Source: Candidatus Pacearchaeota archaeon
Lineage (GTDB): Archaea; Nanobdellota; Nanobdellia; Pacearchaeales; GW2011-AR1
Direction of reading: 5' to 3'
Length of the DNA: 10,507 nt
Assembly: GCA_002688165.1 (NCBI GenBank)
Contig: NZCB01000006.1
Span: 12,958-23,464 of the forward strand
The position numbers and the translations under genes were made by a program. The notes under the pieces are model-generated. The model was not told where the DNA came from, did not search any database, and was given only the letters and a program-made list of their open reading frames with translations. Shown here piece by piece: positions 5,871 to 10,507 of this stretch (position 1 is the first letter of the stretch; the number at the start of each line of letters is the position of its first letter).

Positions 5871-6749
5871 TTAACGACGTTTTCTACTTGTTGTAGAATT
5901 TTTATGGTGTCCTGCATGTTTGTTTTTTCTTCCCCACCACCAGAAAAGTGTTATTAAAATGATGATTCCAATAATCCAATAGATAAAACTATTTTGACCA
6001 TTTTGATCTCTAGCTCTATCCACAAAATATGTAGGATCATAATTTACAGTTTTTTCTAGATTTCTTCTAACACCTGTTTTATCAGTATAATAAATATCTA
6101 GAATGATGTCTCCTTCTTTTGGGGTTGCCTCAAAACTGAATGTTGTGTCTTCATTTGAATCTAAGCTTCCAATAATGTTTCTATTACTTCCTTTTAGAAG
6201 AATATTTTCTTGTTTTTTAATTTCAATTGTTAATGATTCAATATCGCTTTCTGCAATATTTAATATTTCAAAAGTAATTTCTTTTTTATCTTGAACATAA
6301 TCTTTAATAGAAACTTCAAAATCTGCCCTAGAATCTTCAATATTAATTTCAAAATCAACTATTTGATTAGAGGAAGTATCTGAATTTAAAAATGCTTCAA
6401 TTTGGCTTTGACCATCTAGGGCATTTTTATCTATTATTACTGTGTATGGTGCTAAAAAGAAGTCTCCGTAGTTTCTTACAAAAACTCCTGAATTAATACT
6501 TGTAGTTGCACTTGTTCCCTCTTCAATTTTTATTGGATAAGATTCGATTAACGTGAATTCTACTTTTCCACAAGAAGGATTACTGACTCCATCAATTTGG
6601 AAAACCAATTTAACAGATTCTCCAGGAATTGCGGGATAGGGATCTTGATTAACTAATGAGGCACTTAATGTACAGCTTTGTGTTTCTGCAAATACAGGCG
6701 TAATGCTAACTAATAGTAGGATCATAAAAATAATAACACGCTCTTTCAT
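5871..6749 (-). CDS. Secreted, C-terminally anchored protein with COG1361-like Ig-type domains
   Basis: This 292-residue protein starts with a signal peptide (basic MKER, hydrophobic 5-17, likely cleavage after PVFA at 21). The ectodomain has two beta-rich parts. The first (about 25-135) contains PYPAIPGESVKLVFQI and two cysteines, C26 and C60, that could form a disulfide. The second (about 140-238) contains EITFEILNIAESDIESLTIEI and NIIGSLDSNEDTTFSF, which resemble archaeal COG1361/CARDB-type repeats. One transmembrane helix (254-273) follows, then a basic cytoplasmic tail rich in K, R and H. The protein would face outside. Its stop touches the stop of permease 2 head-on. An exporter without a MacA-like partner next to an anchored beta-rich ectodomain suggests, but does not prove, a joint function. 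Family assignment is from sequence style only. Confidence 0.75.
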   Translation of the reverse strand: MKERVIIFMILLLVSITPVFAETQSCTLSASLVNQDPYPAIPGESVKLVFQIDGVSNPSCGKVEFTLIESYPIKIEEGTSATTSINSGVFVRNYGDFFLAPYTVIIDKNALDGQSQIEAFLNSDTSSNQIVDFEINIEDSRADFEVSIKDYVQDKKEITFEILNIAESDIESLTIEIKKQENILLKGSNRNIIGSLDSNEDTTFSFEATPKEGDIILDIYYTDKTGVRRNLEKTVNYDPTYFVDRARDQNGQNSFIYWIIGIIILITLFWWWGRKNKHAGHHKNSTTSRKRR

Positions 6750-6770
6750 TTTATATCAATGTGAGTTTTG

Positions 6771-6780
6771 TTTTTAAATC
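6771..6780 (-). promoter_or_regulatory. Putative TATA box for the anchored surface protein
   Basis: The minus strand reads GATTTAAAAA, about 26 nt before ATG 6749. It is one of two divergent promoters in the 70-nt gap to the endonuclease III gene. Confidence 0.45.
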
Positions 6781-6790
6781 TTATGTTAAT

Positions 6791-6799
6791 TTTATAAAA
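6791..6799 (+). promoter_or_regulatory. Putative TATA box for the endonuclease III gene
   Basis: TTTATAAAA is centred 25 nt before ATG 6820, and there is no ribosome site between them, so the mRNA is probably leaderless. Confidence 0.5.
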
Positions 6800-6819
6800 T
6801 GTATTTTCTAAGCTAAAAT

Positions 6820-7431
6820 ATGAATCAAAAAATAGCTCTTAAACAATTGGAACAGATTGATAAATTAAAGGGAGATATGAGGCTTGCTGGAGAGAAATGG
6901 GAAACTAAATATCAAACATTAATATCAATTATTCTTTCAGCAAGAACTTTGGATGAGACGACAATTAAGGTTTGCGAAATTCTTTTTTCAGAATATCCTG
7001 ATGCTAAGTCATTATCAAAATCTTCTGAAAAGAAAATTCAAGATATAATTAAGCGTGTTAATTTTTATAAAAATAAATCTAATAATATTTTGAATTGTGC
7101 AAGGGCTTTAGATGAACAATATGCTGGAGAACCTCCGATGGATTTTAGTAAATTGATTCAATTGTCAGGAGTTGGTGGAAAGACTGCTAATGTTTTTCTC
7201 TCAGAATATGGAGATGATGCAATAGGCATAGATACCCATGTTTCATATATTTCACAATATCTTGGTTGGGTAGAATCAGATAAACCAGATAAGATTGAAG
7301 AAGAGTTGAGGAAACTTTTTCCGAGGAAAAAATGGAAAATACTTAATACAATTTTGGTAAGGTTCGGGAAAAAATACACTTCAAGAAAGGAAAAAGATAG
7401 ATTGTTAGATGAAATAAAGATTATATTTTGA
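6820..7431 (+). CDS. nth: Endonuclease III-like DNA glycosylase/AP lyase lacking the iron-sulfur cluster motif
   Basis: This is a 203-residue HhH-GPD protein of the endonuclease III family, which removes oxidised pyrimidines from DNA and nicks at the abasic site. The helix-hairpin-helix is LIQLSGVGGKTANVFLSEY, with catalytic lysine K121. The catalytic aspartate is D138 in GIDTHV. The N-terminal LISIILSARTLDETT matches the archaeal version of the family. The usual C-terminal cysteine loop (CX6CX2CX5C, 4Fe-4S) is absent: after RFGKKYTSRKEKDRLLDEI the protein simply ends, and its only cysteines are C52 and C93. The frame is intact, so this is not a truncation by frameshift. Its last 11 nt overlap the end of the convergent sulfatase-fold gene. 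Confidence 0.9.
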   Translation: MNQKIALKQLEQIDKLKGDMRLAGEKWETKYQTLISIILSARTLDETTIKVCEILFSEYPDAKSLSKSSEKKIQDIIKRVNFYKNKSNNILNCARALDEQYAGEPPMDFSKLIQLSGVGGKTANVFLSEYGDDAIGIDTHVSYISQYLGWVESDKPDKIEEELRKLFPRKKWKILNTILVRFGKKYTSRKEKDRLLDEIKIIF

Positions 7432-9271
7432 AATTGTTATGTTTCGAACATCTATCTATGGTTTCTTTAGACCACTTAGCCTTTTTATAATAATCTACCT
7501 GGCAGAATTTCCAAAACAACAACTTCAATATGTAAGGATTATACTCTTTAGAATTAATATTATTCAACTCATTAGGATCTTCCCTTAGGTTATAAACTTC
7601 GACCTGATCTGTATTCATATTCAATATAACTTTAATATCTCGATCAATCATCCCAATCTTATACTTATGAGATTGCGTAACAAAATAAATAGATCTATTA
7701 AATTTCATAATATCTCCTTGAAATTCATTAGGAATTTCATATCCAAATAAATCCACAATTGTAGGGGCAAAATCAATATGGCTAACTTTTGATATAGCAT
7801 TATGATGTGGAACTCCGGGTAGATAAATTATAGCAGGCACTAACAACTCTTCATCATAAATAGTAAGTCCATGAGCACCAAAATCATGTCTGTCCTCTAA
7901 ATCATGCCCATGGTCAGAGGTAATTGCAATAACAGTATCCTCTTTCAAACCATTTTCCTCTAAGAAACTTACAATCTTTCCTATTTGCTCATCTACATAT
8001 TTCAAAGAATTATCATGTTTATTCTTCTCAATAGCTTTAGTTCTAACTCTTGGAATCCTATACTCATCTGGCCTAAATTCATCATAACCTTTCGGCCTAG
8101 CATAAGGCCTATGGGTAGATTGAAAATTAAAATACAAGAAGAAAGGTTCACTATCATTAATCACACTATTCATCCAATCAATTCCCTTATCAGCAGTCCT
8201 ATGGTCATAATCTTTCTGCTCATATCCAGTAGAACTACCATAATCATAATCACCATCACTAATCCCATAAGAATAAACATCTAAATTCTGAGTATCAATA
8301 TACTCATTCATTTCCTGCCACCTATCATCTTGGGAAGAAAAATATCCAGTAGTATAACCATTGTCAGAAAAAGAATCCCATAAAAATTTTCTAGGAGATC
8401 TAAGATCTCCTAAATCGGTTCTAATATCGCTCGTGAACATATAACGAGATGACAATAATCCAGGCTGAGCATATTCAGAATGGCTAGCTGTACTATAGGC
8501 ATTTTTGAATACGATACTTTTTTTAGCTAATTTATCGATATTTGGTGTAACATTTCTTTCATTTCCGTAATGCCCAATTCGCTCAGCACTAACTGATTCT
8601 AATAAAACAAAAATTATATTTTTTCCACTAAATTTATCTGTAACATTGGATAAATCATCTAATAGAACTTCTTGATAATCATAAGCAATTAAACTAGCTT
8701 CATCATCAATAATAGCGGCATCAAGATTCAAAAATAAAATGTTTACTAATATTGCTAAAATAAATAAAATAAAATTTAGCCAGAATAAAATCTTTATTTT
8801 TTTCCTTTTTCTACCTCTTAAATCTTTAACATTACTTTTTTTATTAATAAAGAAAACGAATAAAAATCCTATCAATATTAATCCTCCTATAATAAATAAG
8901 GCAGTTTTTATGGGGCCTACTCCTAATAAAAAGATTATTGTCTGTATTCTGAATATTTGCCCAGTTTTAATAAAAGATGCTAGGGCAACTAAGTAGAGAA
9001 CAGAATAAGTTAAGATGAAGGATATTCTAGCAGGGCGACGTAACATTTCTGGAACATATCTTCTCTTTTTAGAAAAGAGAATAGCATTTATAGAAAATAT
9101 TGTAAAATTCAGAAAGGTAAAATAAAATATATTAAAGATATTTCTTAAGGTCCAATCTCCTGAGAATGCAATGGCAATTAATGTTAATAATGAAAGGAAT
9201 ATTGAAAAAAATACGGCAACAGTAGTATGGCTTAACTTTCTAACTATATATTTCCATAACCTCTTTTTCAT
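7421..9271 (-). CDS. Membrane-bound sulfatase-fold enzyme, LTA synthase/phosphoglycerol transferase-like
   Basis: This 616-residue protein has about five N-terminal transmembrane helices (around 15-37, 46-66, 84-102, 111-141, 161-183) followed by an alkaline phosphatase/sulfatase-fold domain (about 215-570) that should face outside. Metal-ligand motifs are visible: E225 in NIIFVLLESVSA, D453/H454 in TSDHGHD, and H467 in FGAHG. THRPY (386-390) is a typical sulfatase segment. At the nucleophile position the sulfatase C/S-X-P-S-R formylglycine motif is missing; S265 in ASHSEYAQPGLLSSRY falls there instead. Ser/Thr nucleophiles and five helices are features of LtaS/OpgB-type transferases, so a phospho-group transferase acting on surface lipids or glycans is more likely than a true sulfatase. 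The substrate is not readable. The gene is divergent from a SEC59-type gene and ends over the endonuclease III gene. Confidence 0.85.
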   Translation of the reverse strand: MKKRLWKYIVRKLSHTTVAVFFSIFLSLLTLIAIAFSGDWTLRNIFNIFYFTFLNFTIFSINAILFSKKRRYVPEMLRRPARISFILTYSVLYLVALASFIKTGQIFRIQTIIFLLGVGPIKTALFIIGGLILIGFLFVFFINKKSNVKDLRGRKRKKIKILFWLNFILFILAILVNILFLNLDAAIIDDEASLIAYDYQEVLLDDLSNVTDKFSGKNIIFVLLESVSAERIGHYGNERNVTPNIDKLAKKSIVFKNAYSTASHSEYAQPGLLSSRYMFTSDIRTDLGDLRSPRKFLWDSFSDNGYTTGYFSSQDDRWQEMNEYIDTQNLDVYSYGISDGDYDYGSSTGYEQKDYDHRTADKGIDWMNSVINDSEPFFLYFNFQSTHRPYARPKGYDEFRPDEYRIPRVRTKAIEKNKHDNSLKYVDEQIGKIVSFLEENGLKEDTVIAITSDHGHDLEDRHDFGAHGLTIYDEELLVPAIIYLPGVPHHNAISKVSHIDFAPTIVDLFGYEIPNEFQGDIMKFNRSIYFVTQSHKYKIGMIDRDIKVILNMNTDQVEVYNLREDPNELNNINSKEYNPYILKLLFWKFCQVDYYKKAKWSKETIDRCSKHNNFKI

Positions 9272-9290
9272 ATATGTTAAAATAATAAGA

Positions 9291-9301
9291 TATTTTTAAA
9301 A
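9291..9301 (-). promoter_or_regulatory. Putative TATA box for the sulfatase-fold gene
   Basis: The minus strand reads TTTTAAAAATA, about 25 nt before ATG 9271. It overlaps the inverted copy of an 8-mer (ACATTTTA) that recurs in this divergent region. Confidence 0.45.
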
Positions 9302-9345
9302 TGTCCTAAAAAACATTTTAGATATTTTTCAAAAGCAACATTTTA
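9297..9345. repeat. Three copies of ACATTTTA between divergent promoters
   Basis: TAAAATGT at 9297-9304 (inverted) and ACATTTTA at 9313-9320 and 9338-9345 lie in the 99-nt gap. The outer copies overlap the TATA boxes of the two divergent genes. The first two form an inverted repeat with an 8-nt spacer. A shared operator is possible, but the AT-rich composition weakens the case. Confidence 0.3.
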
Positions 9346-9350
9346 AAATA
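9341..9350 (+). promoter_or_regulatory. Putative TATA box for the SEC59-type gene
   Basis: TTTTAAAATA is centred about 26 nt before ATG 9371, with no ribosome site in between. Confidence 0.5.
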
Positions 9351-9370
9351 CTAAAAATCTAATATAATTT

Positions 9371-9958
9371 ATGGAGCCAAACTTAAAGTTTGAAATAAAG
9401 AGGAAATTTATTCATATTTTTGCACTTCTTTATATTGGGATATATTTATATTTTGCAAATAAATTTAGTCATAATATAGGGTTGTTATCTTTAACTATAG
9501 TTTTAGCATTTTTTTTAGTTTTGGAATATTTTAGAGTATTAAAACAGAAAAAAATTCCTATATTTCATATCTTCTGGAGAGAATCAGAAAAGAATAGATT
9601 AGGGGGGCAAGTATATTTTATAATTGGTGCAATTATTGCTTTTGGAGTTTTTGATAAGAATATAGCAATAACTGCACTTTTAATGACTATATTTGGGGAT
9701 ATGGCAGCAGCAATATTTGGAATAGCTTTTGGAAAACATTGGATCAAAGGACTTAACAATAGGGCTTGGGAGGGTGTAACTGCCCAATTTATGGTAGATA
9801 TCATCATAGCAATGATGATTTTAAATGATTTAACAATATCTATTGCGATGGCTTTTGTTGCAACTTTTGTAGAAACAACATTTAGTCATGTGGATGATAA
9901 TTTATCTATACCTTTATTTTCTGGATTAATAGCACAAATAATAAAACTAATAAAATAA
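9371..9958 (+). CDS. SEC59/dolichol kinase-type integral membrane protein
   Basis: This 195-residue polytopic membrane protein has about five or six hydrophobic helices. It begins EIKRKFIHIFALLYIG, the family's N-terminal basic-His pattern. FGDMAAAIFGIAFGKHWI follows (residues 108-125), with the conserved GD, then EG (134-135), and the C-terminal signature VETTFSHVDDNLSIPLFSGL (167-186) with E168 and D175/D176. These features identify the COG0170 group of CTP-dependent dolichol, phytol and related polyprenol kinases. The true substrate could be dolichol, an isoprenoid alcohol or an archaeal lipid intermediate. In archaea such an enzyme would serve polyprenyl-phosphate sugar carriers or isoprenoid recycling. 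It is about the size of the bacterial and archaeal members and shorter than yeast Sec59. It is divergent from the sulfatase-fold gene, which fits a shared envelope role, but that is inference. Confidence 0.85.
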   Translation: MEPNLKFEIKRKFIHIFALLYIGIYLYFANKFSHNIGLLSLTIVLAFFLVLEYFRVLKQKKIPIFHIFWRESEKNRLGGQVYFIIGAIIAFGVFDKNIAITALLMTIFGDMAAAIFGIAFGKHWIKGLNNRAWEGVTAQFMVDIIIAMMILNDLTISIAMAFVATFVETTFSHVDDNLSIPLFSGLIAQIIKLIK

Positions 9959-10005
9959 AAAGAGGAAAAAAACCGAAGTCTCAATCCTCTATCAACCGAA
10001 GTTGA
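9955..10005 (-). ncRNA. Candidate structured RNA or terminator: two cUUCGg hairpins and a U-rich tail
   Basis: Read on the minus strand, 10005-9992 is UCAAC-UUCG-GUUGA, a perfect 5-bp stem with a UUCG tetraloop. One base later, 9990-9961 is a second hairpin: AGAGGA with UCCUCU at the base, two U-U mismatches, then GAGAC-UUCG-GUUUU at the top. It is followed by UUUUAUUUUAUU. A TTTATAAA box lies near 10027-10034, about 26 nt before the first hairpin. No minus-strand gene precedes it, so this is either a very short RNA or a terminator for antisense transcription into the SEC59-type gene. On the plus strand the same segment also folds, but with CGAA loops and more mismatches, and could form the 3' UTR of that gene. 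Confidence 0.35.
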
Positions 10006-10055
10006 CAATATATAATGTGCTCTTTACTTTATAAACCTAATGTACCACTCTAAAA

Positions 10056-10084
10056 TAATCAATAACTATTGTTAATCAATAACT
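10056..10084. repeat. Pair of 12-nt direct repeats upstream of the CYTH gene
   Basis: TAATCAATAACT occurs exactly at 10056-10067 and 10073-10084, a 17-nt period. The second copy abuts the TATA-like box of the next gene. This is the position of a regulator or BRE-side binding site, but no factor can be named. Confidence 0.5.
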
Positions 10085-10094
10085 TTTATATAAT
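10083..10094 (+). promoter_or_regulatory. Putative TATA box for the CYTH gene
   Basis: CTTTTATATAAT would place the transcript start near 10115, leaving a very short leader with GAGGT (10115-10119) as ribosome site 7 nt before ATG 10127. A second candidate, TCTTTTAACC just downstream, would give a leaderless mRNA. Confidence 0.4.
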
Positions 10095-10126
10095 CTTTTA
10101 ACCTGAATTTTTAAGAGGTTAATATA

Positions 10127-10507
10127 ATGTCTTGGCTAGAAGTTGAATCAAAAATAAAAATATCTAAGAAAGATCTTCCTTTAATTAGAAAACGTATTAA
10201 AGAAATAGCTAGGTTTTCAGGTGTTGAAACTAAGAAGGATCAATATTATTCATTAGAAAAGGCTTTCTATCCAAGAAAAGCTTTTAGAATTAGATCTAAT
10301 GGAAAAGAGGATATAGTTAATTTTAAAAAATGGCTTAAAAAATTTTGGAAACATGGAATAGTTGTTAAGGAAGAATATGAATTTAAAATAAAAAATAAAG
10401 AAAATTTTTTGGCATTAATGATTGATCTTGGGTTTAAAAAATGGATTGGAAAAACAAAAATAACAGAATTATATAAACACAAAAAATATAAAAAATTGGT
10501 TATAGAA
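10127..10507 (+). CDS. CYTH-domain protein (class IV adenylate cyclase/triphosphatase-like), N-terminal part
   Basis: The frame is open for 127 residues to the right edge and is cut there. It starts MSWLEVESKIKI, containing the ExExK signature that binds metal and triphosphate in CYTH enzymes. Next come FRIRSNG, the RxR strand, then VVKEEYEFKIKN with the second acidic strand, and LGFKKWIGKTKITELY. The remaining acidic strands should lie beyond the window. CYTH proteins include class IV adenylate cyclases, thiamine triphosphatases and inorganic triphosphatases. Archaeal stand-alone copies are mostly of unassigned substrate, with triphosphate hydrolysis the safest guess. An SD-like GAGGT lies 7 nt before the ATG. 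A direct repeat and TATA-like sequences lie in the 168-nt region upstream. Confidence 0.8.
   Translation, partial: MSWLEVESKIKISKKDLPLIRKRIKEIARFSGVETKKDQYYSLEKAFYPRKAFRIRSNGKEDIVNFKKWLKKFWKHGIVVKEEYEFKIKNKENFLALMIDLGFKKWIGKTKITELYKHKKYKKLVIE

Noticed and set aside
5408..5917. 169-residue open frame on the minus strand inside permease 2
   Set aside because: It is a shadow of the permease helices in another frame, with no family features, and it crosses the convergent gene's end.
7985..8284. 99-residue plus-strand frame opposite the sulfatase-fold domain
   Set aside because: It is antisense to strongly conserved motifs and has no start signals; composition is that of a shadow frame.
1..10507. 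CRISPR array, insertion sequence or integration site
   Set aside because: No regularly spaced repeats, transposase motifs or duplicated tRNA ends were seen in the window.

Overview
The window looks like a stretch of an AT-rich archaeal chromosome, most likely a DPANN-type lineage (Woesearchaeota/Pacearchaeota-like). This is inferred from four things. The initiator tRNA-Met has an A1:U72 pair. Neither tRNA gene encodes CCA. The RNase HII is of archaeal type. Most genes show a TATA-like box about 26 nt upstream of the start codon with no Shine-Dalgarno, meaning leaderless transcripts; GGAGG-type ribosome sites appear only in front of a few genes. The species cannot be named from this sequence.

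Layout. Positions 1-1292 on the minus strand carry the N-terminal part of SMC (cut by the window edge), RNase HII and initiator tRNA-Met. Positions 1380-2656 on the plus strand carry a Nudix protein, a small cold-shock-domain protein, tRNA-Ser(GCU) and a CDGSH-type iron-sulfur protein. Positions 2691-5870 form an operon for a MacB/LolCDE-type ABC exporter: one ATPase and two paralogous permeases. Directly tail to tail with it (5871-6749, minus) is a secreted, membrane-anchored protein with Ig-like COG1361-type domains, possibly the exporter's extracytoplasmic partner. Divergent from that is an endonuclease III homologue without the 4Fe-4S cysteines (6820-7431). It overlaps by 11 nt a convergent membrane-bound sulfatase-fold enzyme resembling LTA synthase or phosphoglycerol transferase (7421-9271). 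Divergent from the latter is a SEC59/dolichol-kinase-type integral membrane protein (9371-9958). The window ends with the start of a CYTH-domain protein (10127 onward).

Functional reading. The left part is chromosome maintenance and translation. The middle and right parts concern the cell envelope: an exporter, an anchored surface protein, an extracytoplasmic sulfatase-fold enzyme and a polyprenol-kinase-like protein. The last two could both serve lipid-linked surface glycan or lipid modification, but this is inference from gene order and family only.

There is no mobile element, CRISPR array or obvious pseudogene. No gap between genes exceeds 300 nt. The most structured non-coding segment is 9959-10126. 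It holds two adjacent hairpins that on the minus strand both carry cUUCGg tetraloops and end in a U-rich tract (a candidate small RNA or terminator), followed by a 12-nt direct repeat just upstream of the CYTH gene's promoter.
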